A DNA stretch of 64,000 nucleotides from Kordiimonas aestuarii (GTDB taxonomy: Bacteria > Pseudomonadota > Alphaproteobacteria > Sphingomonadales > Kordiimonadaceae). Below, piece after piece: positions 1 to 8,530 of the stretch (positions are counted from its first letter, which is position 1; every line of letters begins with the position of its first letter). The stretch spans positions 62,001-126,000 of the forward strand of contig NZ_JAOBPP010000017.1 in assembly GCF_025574465.1 (NCBI RefSeq), in the 5' to 3' direction. The position numbers were made by a program, and so were the translations under genes. The notes under the pieces are model-generated. The model was not told the DNA's origin and did not search any database. It saw only the letters and a list, made by a program, of their open reading frames with translations.

Positions 1-668
1 TCGCGGGTGATGGTACCGGCTTGATCAAGGCTGGAGGCGAACGCCACCATGCCGTAGCGGCTGCAACGACCATAGGTGGGCTTGATACCAAACGTGCCAG
101 TGAAGGCTGCCGGCTGGCGGATAGACCCGCCCGTGTCGGACGCCGTAGCACCCATCGCGCAGTAACCAGCGACAGACGCCACCGAACCGCCCGACGAGCC
201 ACCCGGCACGAAGTCGTTATTGGAACCCTTTGCGCGCCAAGGGTTTTTCACGGGACCATAATAGCTGGTCTCGTTCGAGGAGCCCATAGCGAACTCGTCC
301 ATGTTCAGCTTGCCGAGCATCACAGCGCCATCGTCCCACAGTTTCTGGGACACGGTGCTTTCATACTCCGGCTTGAAGCCATCAAGGATATGGGAGCACG
401 CCTGTGTGTGCACACCCTTGGTGGCAAACAGGTCCTTGATGCCGACCGGGATACCGGTCATGCCCTTTTGCCCGCCGGCCTTGATCCTGGCGTCCGCCTT
501 GTCAGCCATTTCAAGCGCCATCTCAGGCGTCTTTGCAATATAAGCATTCAGGCTTTCTGCTGCGTGCACCGCCGCAACATGCGCTTCGGCAAGCTCGCGA
601 GCCGACAGCTCGCCCTTTTTCAACAGATCGCGGGCTTCCGCAATCGAGAGTTTGGTCAAATCACTCAT
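1..668 (-). CDS. gatA: Glutamyl-tRNA(Gln)/aspartyl-tRNA(Asn) amidotransferase subunit A, N-terminal part
   Basis: Catalytic amidase subunit of GatCAB, which converts Glu-tRNA(Gln) or Asp-tRNA(Asn) to the amidated forms in the cytoplasm. I translated it by hand on the minus strand from the ATG at 668: it opens [16 protein letters not shown] and reads through to the window edge, giving about 222 of the usual ~490 residues. The amidase signature is visible: the lysine of GIKDLF, and the GGSSGGS motif with the Ser-cisSer-Lys type catalytic serines. The gene follows gatC with an 11-base gap, as in many alphaproteobacteria. It is truncated only because the window ends. Confidence 0.95.
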   Translation of the reverse strand, partial: MSDLTKLSIAEARDLLKKGELSARELAEAHVAAVHAAESLNAYIAKTPEMALEMADKADARIKAGGQKGMTGIPVGIKDLFATKGVHTQACSHILDGFKPEYESTVSQKLWDDGAVMLGKLNMDEFAMGSSNETSYYGPVKNPWRAKGSNNDFVPGGSSGGSVASVAGYCAMGATASDTGGSIRQPAAFTGTFGIKPTYGRCSRYGMVAFASSLDQAGTITR

Positions 669-679
669 TACGCCCGCTC

Positions 680-970
680 CTACTCAATCACTTTGGGGAC
701 GGCAAAGAAGCCGTATTCACCGCGCGGTGCGTTCTTGAGCACGCTTTCCTGCTTGTCACCGTCGGTGACCTTGTCATCGCGCCAGCGAAGCTTTACGTCC
801 ACAACGCTCGACATCGGCTGAATGTCATCTGTGTTGACTTCATCAAGCTGTTCGACCCAGCCAAGGATATTGTTAAGCTCGCCCGCGAGCGGCTCCAGCT
901 TGTCATCTGCAATTTTAATACGCGCGAGCCGGGCAATCTTGGCCACCGTCGCTTTGTCAATGTTCGACAT
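680..970 (-). CDS. gatC: Glutamyl-tRNA(Gln)/aspartyl-tRNA(Asn) amidotransferase subunit C
   Basis: Small belt subunit of GatCAB that wraps the GatA/GatB pair and stabilises GatA. The 96-residue length is normal. The N-terminus shows the family pattern of a short helix with [12 protein letters not shown], then a conserved [18 protein letters not shown] block and the tail [14 protein letters not shown] sequence (here [15 protein letters not shown]). It lies directly upstream of gatA on the same strand and is probably cotranscribed with it. The start at 970 gives the expected N-terminus MSNIDKATV. Confidence 0.96.
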   Translation of the reverse strand: MSNIDKATVAKIARLARIKIADDKLEPLAGELNNILGWVEQLDEVNTDDIQPMSSVVDVKLRWRDDKVTDGDKQESVLKNAPRGEYGFFAVPKVIE

Positions 971-1072
971 GAAAATTCCCTATGAACTGTCAGGAAAAAC
1001 CGTTGAATTCTGCGCGGAACTTAGCGCCTGAACACGCATACGGCAAGCGGGAATACACGGTACGATACAGAT

Positions 1073-1795
1073 TTAACCGTCAGTGGACTGCCGAAGAGGT
1101 TCGATCCGGCCATATGCAAAAAAATGGCTAATATGATTGTCATCATTCGAAAGCGGCAAATATAACATGGTAAGCCGCACGTGAGGTGGCGGTCCGTCGC
1201 GTTCCTCGCTGGCCCCGATCACACCACACTTCTGTTTGGCCGCCATATTCAACGACGCGATCACCCTGTTCGCCACCGATCGTTTGTGCACGGCTTTGAC
1301 GCATTTTCCTGTAACATCAGAAAAAGCGGCAGCTGCGGCGGAACCATGCAAGTTGACTTTGGCATCTTCAATAACGCCGTCCTGCCCCCATATCGGTTCC
1401 ATCAACGCGATCCAGGGAAGATAGTCCTTGAGATCAGGGGGCGACACATCTGCGCGACAATTGAAAGTTTTATTCCCGCGCTTTGCCGCAAAATACCGAA
1501 TGATGCTGTTAAAGTCGGCACCATACCCCAACTCGCCCGACGCTTTCCTGAGGGTATACTCCCCAGAGCCATACCCTTCCTTTTCGCCGATATTATCAAT
1601 TTCTGTCGAAAAAGATGAAATTTTTACCTCCCGACGAGCGGAATGACAGGAAGCATTCCACCCAAAAACCACATCATGGGAAAATACAGTCACCCTCAAT
1701 ATTCGTCCAGACATATTGTACCAAAGTGAACCATTTGATGCGACACCACCACAATCGCAGGATTCTGCTTGCCAAGAAGAGGGCCAAAACGCCAA
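1073..1795 (-). CDS. PAS_5-type sensory domain protein, start uncertain
   Basis: The C-terminal two thirds resemble the alphaproteobacterial PAS_5 family: an N-terminal aromatic segment (SIIRYFAAKRG), then CRADVSPPDLKDYLPWIALME, a variable core and a terminal beta-strand (HFFAYGRIEP). Such proteins are cytoplasmic single-domain sensors of unknown ligand. The open frame runs back to an ATG at 1795, only nine bases from the divergent acetyltransferase start, and the first ~58 residues look unlike the family. A GGGAGG sits just upstream of an in-frame ATT at 1621, so translation may begin near there rather than at 1795. Ligand and partner are unknown. Confidence 0.6.
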   Translation of the reverse strand: MAFWPSSWQAESCDCGGVASNGSLWYNMSGRILRVTVFSHDVVFGWNASCHSARREVKISSFSTEIDNIGEKEGYGSGEYTLRKASGELGYGADFNSIIRYFAAKRGNKTFNCRADVSPPDLKDYLPWIALMEPIWGQDGVIEDAKVNLHGSAAAAAFSDVTGKCVKAVHKRSVANRVIASLNMAAKQKCGVIGASEERDGPPPHVRLTMLYLPLSNDDNHISHFFAYGRIEPLRQSTDG

Positions 1796-1804
1796 ATCGA
1801 CATT

Positions 1805-2377
1805 ATGAATAAATCACCCGACAAAACCGTTCGCCCATCTGCTATTATCCGGGCCGCTAAACCATCTGACGCATCAGCGCTCAGAGCATACACGCGCACC
1901 ATCTATGCGGAGGGGAAATATCTGATCACCCGCCCGCAGGAGTTTCGTATCAGCCTGCTTCGACAACGTTTCTGGATCGCACGAAAAAGCCTAAACCCAG
2001 ACGAAGCCTGCTTTGTCGCTGAAATTAATGGCGTGGTAATCGCCAGCTTGGAGTGCTGGACCGATCGCCGTCGCCGCGTGCGCCATAACACCAGTTTCGC
2101 CATGTCGGTTCACCCTGGCCACCGTACACAGGGCATAGGTAAAAAACTGCTTTTGCATTTCATCAAATGGGTGCAAAACCATCCACGAATAGAACGTATC
2201 GAATTGCACGTGCATGCCGACAACGCGGCAGCCATTGCATTATACCGGTCTCTGGGTTTCCTGCTTGAGGGGACGCGCTTGGGCGCGGTACGATACGAAG
2301 ACGGTCGCACTGTCGATGATCACATCATGGCTTTGTGGCCCAAGACAGACATGGGGGCGCCAGATAATGGTGCGTAA
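1805..2377 (+). CDS. GNAT family N-acetyltransferase
   Basis: Acetyl-CoA-dependent N-acyltransferase of 190 residues from the ATG at 1805. The frame is open further upstream, but the sequence MNKSPDK is the more natural start. The acetyl-CoA binding motif A is clear (VHPGHRTQGIGKKLLLHF, with the R/Q-x-x-G-x-G/A pattern), followed by the motif B segment IERIELHVHADNAAAIALYRSLGF and a C-terminal DHIMALW. It resembles the RimI/PhnO-like general group; the substrate cannot be told. It is followed 13 bases later by the DUF3089 gene. Confidence 0.88.
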   Translation: MNKSPDKTVRPSAIIRAAKPSDASALRAYTRTIYAEGKYLITRPQEFRISLLRQRFWIARKSLNPDEACFVAEINGVVIASLECWTDRRRRVRHNTSFAMSVHPGHRTQGIGKKLLLHFIKWVQNHPRIERIELHVHADNAAAIALYRSLGFLLEGTRLGAVRYEDGRTVDDHIMALWPKTDMGAPDNGA

Positions 2378-2390
2378 GGGAGAAAGAGAC

Positions 2391-3545
2391 ATGGCTAAAC
2401 ATAAAACGGCACCGGCGGCAAAATTCCTGCTCGCCATCGCGGCCATTATCGTACTGATCCTGATTGCCGGTGTAATATTCACCAGCAACCAGACAACGAT
2501 GATGCGCTGGGCTTTTGTGCCGAGCCATGAGATCGCCACCGAACAGACAGGTGAGGCCCCGGACTATACGGATGAGGCTGCTTGGGCTGCCCGCCCCGGC
2601 ATCAGCACAAATGCTTTGCTCCTGCCAGAGGGTATCATGCAGACCGCCATGGTGCCGGAAGCCGACGTTTTTTACATCCACCCCACCACCTATCTCTCCA
2701 AAGACCGCTGGAATGCGCCCCTTGATGGTGATGAGGCTGCCGTGGGCCGGCGGAAAAACTTTGCGCTCAAGTATCAGGCAAGCGCCTTTGGTCTTGCGGG
2801 TCAGGTTTATGCGCCAAAATATCGTCAAGCTGCCTTCGGCGCCTTTTTTGATGACAGTGGACAAGGCGTACAGGCGCTGATGCGTGCCCATGCGGACGTA
2901 TTGGCAGCCTTTGACCACTATATCGCCAGCGACAATAAAGGCCGCCCGTTCATCCTCGCAGGTCATAGCCAGGGTTCACTTCACGCCCTGCTGTTGTTGG
3001 CAGAACGTATCGCTGTGAACCCTGAACTGCAGTCCCGCATGATTGCAGCTTATATCATCGGCTGGCCCGTCAGCATTGAGGGCGACCTTGGTACTCTCAA
3101 TGGTATTGAGCCATGTGAGGCACCCCGGGATACCGGCTGCGTTGTTTCGTTCCAGAGTTTCGCTAAGGATGGCGATCCGGCAGCGGTTCTGGAAATGTTT
3201 GCCAAAACACCCGGGTTGAATGGTAAGGCGCGTGAGGGGACCACCATGCTGTGCAGCAACCCGCTGACATGGCATGTAGGCGGAAAGGCATCCCGCGAGG
3301 CGAACCTTGGCGGTGTTGAGGTTATCCCTGGAGCTGACGGCATCGGTGCACCAATCAAGGAGCTTACCGGGGCCCGCTGCGGCCAGCGTGGTATCCTGTA
3401 TCTCAATGAACCGCCCCAGGGAAGCTGGCGCGAGTTCCTGATGACTGGAGACAATTATCATGCCTACGACTACAACCTCTTTTACATGAACATCCGCGCC
3501 AATGCTGCCAAACGCGCGCAGGCATGGCTTGAGGCTCACCGGTGA
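2391..3545 (+). CDS. DUF3089 alpha/beta-hydrolase-like protein, membrane-anchored
   Basis: The 384-residue reading starts at the ATG at 2391, preceded by GGGAGAAAGAGAC; the longer open frame upstream overlaps the acetyltransferase and is not supported. One N-terminal membrane segment (about residues 10-32, LLAIAAIIVLILIAGVIF) anchors it, with the rest outside the cytoplasm. The DUF3089 core is evident: DVFYIHPTTYLS, then the nucleophile elbow GHSQGS and a C-terminal YHAYDYNLFYMNIR segment carrying the likely histidine. This suggests a serine esterase or lipase-like enzyme; the substrate is unknown. Its TGA overlaps the GTG of ruvX by three bases. Confidence 0.88.
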   Translation: MAKHKTAPAAKFLLAIAAIIVLILIAGVIFTSNQTTMMRWAFVPSHEIATEQTGEAPDYTDEAAWAARPGISTNALLLPEGIMQTAMVPEADVFYIHPTTYLSKDRWNAPLDGDEAAVGRRKNFALKYQASAFGLAGQVYAPKYRQAAFGAFFDDSGQGVQALMRAHADVLAAFDHYIASDNKGRPFILAGHSQGSLHALLLLAERIAVNPELQSRMIAAYIIGWPVSIEGDLGTLNGIEPCEAPRDTGCVVSFQSFAKDGDPAAVLEMFAKTPGLNGKAREGTTMLCSNPLTWHVGGKASREANLGGVEVIPGADGIGAPIKELTGARCGQRGILYLNEPPQGSWREFLMTGDNYHAYDYNLFYMNIRANAAKRAQAWLEAHR

Positions 3546-4000
3546 GTACGGTTTTCAGCGTGCGTGATCTCAAGGCCCAGCTCCCGCGCGGGAAACGGCT
3601 ACTTGGCCTTGACATCGGATCAAAAACTATTGGGCTGGCGCTTTCTGACATTACGCTGACCATCGCAACACCAATGGAAACCATTAAGCGCAAAAAGTTC
3701 CGGGAAGATGTCGCCAAGCTGCTCGACATCGTACAAAAACAGGGCGTCGGCGGCTATGTGCTGGGCTGGCCCGTCAACATGGACGGTAGCGAAGGCCCAC
3801 GCTGTCAAAGTACAAAAGCCTTCTCTAACAACCTTGCAAAAGTAAGTGACCTCCCCCAGCTATTATGGGATGAACGCCTTTCCACCGCTGCCGTGGAACG
3901 CACGCTGATTGAGGCGGACCGTAGCCGTTCCCGACGCAAGGAACTCGTCGACAAAATGGCCGCCGCATATATTTTGCAAGGAGCCCTCCATGCGCTTTGA
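3542..4000 (+). CDS. ruvX: Putative pre-16S rRNA nuclease / YqgF-RuvX family
   Basis: Conserved RNase H-fold protein implicated in processing of the 16S rRNA 5' end and once proposed as a Holliday-junction resolvase. At 152 residues it has the normal size. Motifs: LGLDIGSKTIGLALSD (first catalytic Asp), GYVLGWPVNMDGSEGPR (the G-x-P block) and LWDERLSTAAVE plus DKMAAAYILQ (later acidic residues). It starts with GTG inside the stop of the DUF3089 gene, so the two are translationally coupled. Confidence 0.94.
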   Translation: MSTVFSVRDLKAQLPRGKRLLGLDIGSKTIGLALSDITLTIATPMETIKRKKFREDVAKLLDIVQKQGVGGYVLGWPVNMDGSEGPRCQSTKAFSNNLAKVSDLPQLLWDERLSTAAVERTLIEADRSRSRRKELVDKMAAAYILQGALHAL

Positions 4001-4493
4001 TCCAAATCTTGATGCCGAGTCAGGCCCCAATATTGACCATCTATTGCGCGCGAACTTCCCTACCGAATTTGAAGCAAACCTTGTGGAGATACTGAGAAGC
4101 TCAAAGCGTATATGCGCCGAACATGGCCTATGGGACAAGGGCGCGCTTGCAGGCTACATTGCTTACTCGCCGGTGCGGGTGGACGGTGTCGACAGCAAAC
4201 GCCAGATATGGGGCCTTGGCCCCATGGCCATTGATGCCGATCACCAGCGACAGGGACATGGCAAACGCTTTCTGGGCGAAAGCTTGGATTACATCGAGGT
4301 TGATGCAGTTGTACTTTTGGGCCACGGCGAATTCTATACAAAGCACGGTTTCCGCCCCGCGGCAGATTTTGGCCTGCATTTTGGTGACGACCGCACGCGT
4401 GAGAATGCTTTTTTTGCCCTTGAATGCTGGAAAGGTGCTCTTGAAGGGCATCGTGGTCGCGTCATTTATGAAGACGTGTTTTACCGGGAGTAG
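3990..4493 (+). CDS. GNAT family N-acetyltransferase (YhbS-like)
   Basis: The ATG at 3990 has a good ribosome site (AAGGAG at 3978) and overlaps the end of ruvX by 11 bases, so translation is coupled. The 167-residue product resembles YhbS-type acetyltransferases: a central LGPMAIDADHQRQGHGKRFL acetyl-CoA motif, then VVLLGHGEFYTKHGFRPA and a C-terminal hydrophobic strand (FFALECWKGALEG). The substrate is not predictable. Confidence 0.88.
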   Translation: MRFDPNLDAESGPNIDHLLRANFPTEFEANLVEILRSSKRICAEHGLWDKGALAGYIAYSPVRVDGVDSKRQIWGLGPMAIDADHQRQGHGKRFLGESLDYIEVDAVVLLGHGEFYTKHGFRPAADFGLHFGDDRTRENAFFALECWKGALEGHRGRVIYEDVFYRE

Positions 4494-4498
4494 ACGAC

Positions 4499-4846
4499 AT
4501 GCTGAAGGGCACGGATAAAACACCTTTACCCGGCAAACCCGTGCGGGCCTCAAAATCTGGTCGGGCGATCATGGCAACACTGGACCTTCTTGGACGACGC
4601 TGGACCTTGCGCATTATTTGGGAGCTTCGCGAAGGCCCCGTGGGCTTCAGGGAACTGCAGGCCAGGTGCGAGAATATGTCACCCAGCGTGCTTTCAACCA
4701 GGCTGCGTGAACTGAAAACTGCAAAAGTCCTTGAAGCCAATGACGATCGCCGCTGGACGCTTACCGACCACGGACAGAAACTCATCAAGGCGATTGCCCC
4801 GCTTAACAAGTGGGCTGAGGACTGGCGTACCTTGCTGCAATCCTGA
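4499..4846 (+). CDS. HxlR-type winged-helix transcriptional regulator
   Basis: A 115-residue single-domain MarR/HxlR-like DNA-binding protein. The HxlR core is plain: the LDLLGRRWTLRIIWELREG helix, GFRELQARCENMSPSVLSTRL recognition helix, and the wing LEANDDRRWTLTDHGQKL. Such proteins bind short inverted repeats as dimers and often respond to reactive electrophiles. It is followed by an 11-bp inverted repeat and an AhpD-like gene, so it likely controls that gene and possibly itself. Confidence 0.92.
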   Translation: MLKGTDKTPLPGKPVRASKSGRAIMATLDLLGRRWTLRIIWELREGPVGFRELQARCENMSPSVLSTRLRELKTAKVLEANDDRRWTLTDHGQKLIKAIAPLNKWAEDWRTLLQS

Positions 4847-4887
4847 GCAGCCCTGCTAGGAATATTCGCTCGGCACCTTGAATAATC

Positions 4888-4932
4888 ATGCCTCCATGCT
4901 ACTTTTTTAGAAGCAATAGATCATGGAGGCAT
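4888..4932. promoter_or_regulatory. 11-bp inverted repeat, candidate HxlR operator
   Basis: ATGCCTCCATG at 4888-4898 is repeated as its exact reverse complement at 4922-4932, with 23 bases between. The first arm lies in the spacer of a possible promoter (TTGAAT at 4878, TACTTT at 4900), and the second arm contains the GGAGG ribosome site of the next gene. It could be an operator for the HxlR protein just upstream or an RNA hairpin that hides the ribosome site. Confidence 0.5.
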
Positions 4933-4990
4933 CAGTGCTGAAATCAGTCGCCCCCCCACAACCCCACCCTATTCTCCGGAAACGGAGGCA

Positions 4991-5503
4991 ATGCTGCAAA
5001 AATGGATGCCCCCAGGTGCGGCCATGGAGCCGTTGGCGCTATTTAGAAGCCTCGCGAAGAATGAGGAACTGATGGATGCCATGAAGGTCCTCGGTTCTTA
5101 TTTCCTCGGGGGTCGTTCGCCACTACCACTACGCCTGAGGGAAATGCTGATACTGCGCACCTGTGCGAATGCCGGATGTGAATATGAATGGGGCGTGCAT
5201 GTAAGTGCATTTTCCAAGGCGGCAGATCTGTCATGTTCTGATATCAAATCGCTCACGCCCGGAACGACAAGTGCCCCGCGTTGGTCAGATGCAGAACAAT
5301 GTGCCCTGGACGCATGCGATGAGCTTTCAACCAGCACTACACTGTCAGAGAACACACGAGAAGGACTCAAAGGTTTCTATAATGAAGCGGAGATTCTAAC
5401 GATCATTACGCTTGTGTCCTGGTACAGGGTGATCTCAGGCTTGGCCAACAGTGTCTGTGATAGCTTCGAGCCATGGGCGGCACGCTTCCCGTCGTTAACC
5501 TGA
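4991..5503 (+). CDS. Carboxymuconolactone decarboxylase / AhpD-like protein, N-terminus apparently frameshifted
   Basis: Resembles the AhpD/CMD fold family (disulfide-reactive peroxidase partners or decarboxylases): [19 protein letters not shown] followed by [12 protein letters not shown], although the second cysteine of the usual CxxC is replaced (C-x3-C-E-Y-E-W, then H). The first ATG in frame is 4991, giving 170 residues, but the same frame upstream reads like the family N-terminus (PPYSPETEA) with no start codon. A GTG at 4935, five bases after a perfect GGAGG, would join this frame if a C7 tract at 4951-4957 had one more C. So the gene is either genuinely frameshifted, subject to tract slippage, or carries a sequence error. 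Confidence 0.78.
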   Translation: MLQKWMPPGAAMEPLALFRSLAKNEELMDAMKVLGSYFLGGRSPLPLRLREMLILRTCANAGCEYEWGVHVSAFSKAADLSCSDIKSLTPGTTSAPRWSDAEQCALDACDELSTSTTLSENTREGLKGFYNEAEILTIITLVSWYRVISGLANSVCDSFEPWAARFPSLT

Positions 5504-5579
5504 CAGAACAAACTTAAGCGGGCACTTCAAAAACAAGCTGCTTGCAGAGGCGGAAGTTTGCCCCTATAAGGCCAGCTTG

Positions 5580-6599
5580 ATGAGCACACAAACGACCGGA
5601 TCGGCATCTTACCCGCGCGCGGAAGTCTCTCCGCCCTCGGGCCAGCTTTTTCCTCACAAACATCTCCTTGGCATATGGGCACTGGACCCTACCGCGATCA
5701 AGTTCCTGCTTGATACGGCGGACGGCTATGCCGAGCAAAACCGGCAGGCAAAAAAGTCTACCAGCCAGTGTGAGGGATTGACCCAAATCAACCTCTTTTT
5801 TGAGAACTCGACGCGTACCTTGATGAGTTTCGAGATTGCAGGTAAGCGGCTCGGCATGGATGTGACGTCTATGTCAACGGGCAGCAGCTCAATCAAGAAA
5901 GGCGAAACCCTTCTTGACACAGCAGCCACGCTCAATGCCATGCATCCTGATGTCCTGGTGATGCGCCACGCGGATAGTGGCGCTGTGAAGCTCCTGTCTG
6001 AAAAAATGGACTGCGCGGTGATCAATGCGGGGGATGGCCGGTCCGAACACCCGACGCAGGCCTTGCTCGACGCTTTAACAATCCGCCGCCGCAAAGGGAA
6101 AATCCACGGTCAGACTATCGTCATTTCCGGCGACGTTGCCCATAGCCGGGTCGCCCGATCCAACATCTATCTTCTGAACGCCATGGGCGCACGGGTACGG
6201 CTCGTTGCGCCCCCTACCCTGCTACCAAAAGATGTGGACCGCCTCGGCGTGGAGGTGTGCCACCGCATGGATGAAGGTCTGGACGGGGCCGACGTGGTCA
6301 TGATGCTGCGTCTCCAGCAGGAACGCATGCAGGGTGCTTTTCTTCCCTCCCTGCGCGAATACTACCAGTTCTGGGGCCTCACCCACGAAAAACTGAAATA
6401 CGCCAAAGACGATGTGCTGGTCATGCACCCTGGCCCGATGAACCGTGGGGTTGAGATCGCGTCCGATGTTGCGGATGATCTGGATCGCTCCGCTATTGAA
6501 GAACAGGTTGAAATGGGTGTGGCGGTGAGAATGGCCTGCCTTGATATCCTGACGCGCAACCTGAGAGATGATACTTCGAGCGGGGAGAGCAAAGCATGA
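5580..6599 (+). CDS. pyrB: Aspartate carbamoyltransferase catalytic subunit
   Basis: Condenses carbamoyl phosphate and aspartate to carbamoyl-aspartate, the committed step of pyrimidine synthesis. The 339-residue length is normal for the class that lacks PyrI. Motifs: [19 protein letters not shown] (carbamoyl-phosphate site), HPTQALLD, and [12 protein letters not shown]. The TTG at 5577 could also serve as start; the ATG at 5580 is preferred. The stop overlaps the start of the downstream dihydroorotase-like gene (ATGA), matching PyrB/PyrC' complexes in which the paralogue supports PyrB assembly. Confidence 0.96.
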   Translation: MSTQTTGSASYPRAEVSPPSGQLFPHKHLLGIWALDPTAIKFLLDTADGYAEQNRQAKKSTSQCEGLTQINLFFENSTRTLMSFEIAGKRLGMDVTSMSTGSSSIKKGETLLDTAATLNAMHPDVLVMRHADSGAVKLLSEKMDCAVINAGDGRSEHPTQALLDALTIRRRKGKIHGQTIVISGDVAHSRVARSNIYLLNAMGARVRLVAPPTLLPKDVDRLGVEVCHRMDEGLDGADVVMMLRLQQERMQGAFLPSLREYYQFWGLTHEKLKYAKDDVLVMHPGPMNRGVEIASDVADDLDRSAIEEQVEMGVAVRMACLDILTRNLRDDTSSGESKA

Positions 6600-7837
6600 C
6601 AACCGCTTATATTAACGCACGCCTGATCGACCCTAAAACCGGGTATGACGGCAAAGGCATACTCGTTACAGATGGGGAGAACATCGCGGCCTTCGGCCCG
6701 GACGCAGTAGCGCCAGCCAATGCCACGGTGGTCGATTGCGGCGGCCGCATCCTGTGCCCGGGCTTCATCGATATGCGCGCCCACCGGGTGGACGCTGAAT
6801 CGGCCCTTAAGGGCGGTATCACTACCGTTATCCTGCAACCCGACCAGACGACTGTTATCGATACCGACGCCGTTGTTGAACGTATCCGGCGCAGGTCGGA
6901 AGACAGCGAAACCGTCAACGTTTTCCCTATGGGAACGGCCACCCGCGGCATGCAAGGCAGCCAGATTGCGGAAATCGGCCAGATGCAACAGTCGGGCGCG
7001 GTCGGTTTCACCGATTGTCGTACGCCCGTGTCCGACAGCCAGGTCATGCGGCGCCTGCTTGAATATTCAGGCTATTTTGGCGCGCTGATTGTACAGTTTG
7101 CTGAAGACAAAAGCCTGGCAAATGGCGCTGTGGCACATGAGGGCGAAATTGCCACACGCCTCGGCCTCACCGGTGTCCCTGCCGCAGCAGAAGTTATTCA
7201 GATTGAACGAGACGCAAGGCTTGCCGAACTGACGGGTGCCCGCATTCACTTTGCCCTGATCTCAAGCCGTGACGGTGTTGAGGCAATAAAGTTAGCCAAG
7301 AAGCGAGGCATCAAGGTCACTTGCTCGACAGCGCCACATTATCTGCACCTGAACGACAATGCGCTCGAAGGCTACCGCACGTTTGCCAAGGTCCGCCCGC
7401 CTTTGCGATCCGAACAAGACCGCCTCGCCCTCATCGCTGGTATGGCGGACGGCACGATTGACACCCTTGTATCCGACCACGACCCTAAAAGTGCCGACGT
7501 GAAGCGCCTGCCATTCGGCCAGGCCGCCGAGGGCCTCGTAGGTTTTGAAACCATGCTGCCGCTTGCCTTGGCGCACGTGCATGCCGGCAAGGTTGAACTG
7601 ATGACCCTTTTGCGGTCGCTGACAAGCAAACCTGCCGACCTTCTGGGCCTGCCGTCCGGCTCCCTTGAGGTGGGCGCGCCTGCAGACCTTGTGATATTCG
7701 ATCCAGATAAACCGTGGCGTATTGTTCAAGATGACCTGCTCTCAAGCGCCAAGAACATGCCGTTTGACACCCTGCCCGTTCAAGGGCAGGTTTGGCAGAC
7801 TGTTGTCGCAGGCAAGTCGCTGTATAGCGCGGCCTGA
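6596..7837 (+). CDS. pyrC: Dihydroorotase-like protein PyrC', metal site incomplete
   Basis: Amidohydrolase-fold protein of 413 residues, homologous to class I dihydroorotase. Key catalytic positions are altered: the metal-binding H-x-H is R61-A-H63 in [10 protein letters not shown], the HxED histidine region reads VQFAEDK, and TPHH is replaced by APHY; the late Asp motif survives as SDHDPK. In Pseudomonas and Rhizobiales such paralogues sit beside pyrB and act as non-catalytic scaffold subunits of aspartate carbamoyltransferase. I infer the same here. A true dihydroorotase should then lie elsewhere in the genome. It overlaps pyrB by four bases. Confidence 0.9.
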   Translation: MTTAYINARLIDPKTGYDGKGILVTDGENIAAFGPDAVAPANATVVDCGGRILCPGFIDMRAHRVDAESALKGGITTVILQPDQTTVIDTDAVVERIRRRSEDSETVNVFPMGTATRGMQGSQIAEIGQMQQSGAVGFTDCRTPVSDSQVMRRLLEYSGYFGALIVQFAEDKSLANGAVAHEGEIATRLGLTGVPAAAEVIQIERDARLAELTGARIHFALISSRDGVEAIKLAKKRGIKVTCSTAPHYLHLNDNALEGYRTFAKVRPPLRSEQDRLALIAGMADGTIDTLVSDHDPKSADVKRLPFGQAAEGLVGFETMLPLALAHVHAGKVELMTLLRSLTSKPADLLGLPSGSLEVGAPADLVIFDPDKPWRIVQDDLLSSAKNMPFDTLPVQGQVWQTVVAGKSLYSAA

Positions 7838-7879
7838 GGGTTTTAGCGATGCGCAGTATTCGCGCAGGGAAGGTCGCAC

Positions 7880-8488
7880 ATGAGCGTTTCACTTGAGATG
7901 GCAGCCGTACTGGTACTGAGCTATTTTCTGGGGGCTGTGCCTTTTGGCCTTGTCTTCACCCGCATGGCGGGGCTTGGAGATATCCGCGGCATCGGCTCGG
8001 GCAACATTGGCGCAACTAACGTGCTTAGGACCGGCCGCAAGGACCTGGCCCTTGCCACGCTCCTACTCGACGCAGGCAAAGGTGCCATCGCCGTTTTGCT
8101 GACACGTTATTATGTGGCCCCTGACCTCGCTCCCCTTGCCGGTGCGGCGGCTTTCATTGGTCACTGCTTCCCGGTCTATCTTGGTTTCAGAGGAGGTAAA
8201 GGTGTTGCCACCTTCATGGGTACGTTGTTTGCCATCGCGTGGATGCTGGGTCTGGCTACCGCACTGATCTGGTTGTTTGCCGCCGCACTTTTTCGCATTT
8301 CATCACTGTCGGCGCTCATCGCGTCGCTGCTTGCGCCACTCGTCAGTTACTATCTGACCGGAGATCAGGGCTGGTTGCCAATCACCTTCATGACATTGGT
8401 CATCTATATCCGGCACCGTGAAAATATCGCTCGCCTTATGAAAGGTGCTGAGCCCAAAATCGGTAGCAAAAAAAAGCAAGACCAATAA
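7880..8488 (+). CDS. plsY: Glycerol-3-phosphate acyltransferase PlsY
   Basis: Inner-membrane enzyme that transfers an acyl group from acyl-phosphate to glycerol-3-phosphate, the first step of phospholipid synthesis. At 202 residues with about five membrane helices it has the normal layout. The three PlsY motifs are present: GSGNIGATNVLR, the glycine-rich FPVYLGFRGGKGVATF, and a C-terminal IRHRENIARLMKG. It follows pyrC' by 42 bases and probably shares its transcript. Confidence 0.96.
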   Translation: MSVSLEMAAVLVLSYFLGAVPFGLVFTRMAGLGDIRGIGSGNIGATNVLRTGRKDLALATLLLDAGKGAIAVLLTRYYVAPDLAPLAGAAAFIGHCFPVYLGFRGGKGVATFMGTLFAIAWMLGLATALIWLFAAALFRISSLSALIASLLAPLVSYYLTGDQGWLPITFMTLVIYIRHRENIARLMKGAEPKIGSKKKQDQ

Positions 8489-8530
8489 GGGTGGATTGAC
8501 TCGCACGACTTTTCGGGACAGTCTCTGCGG

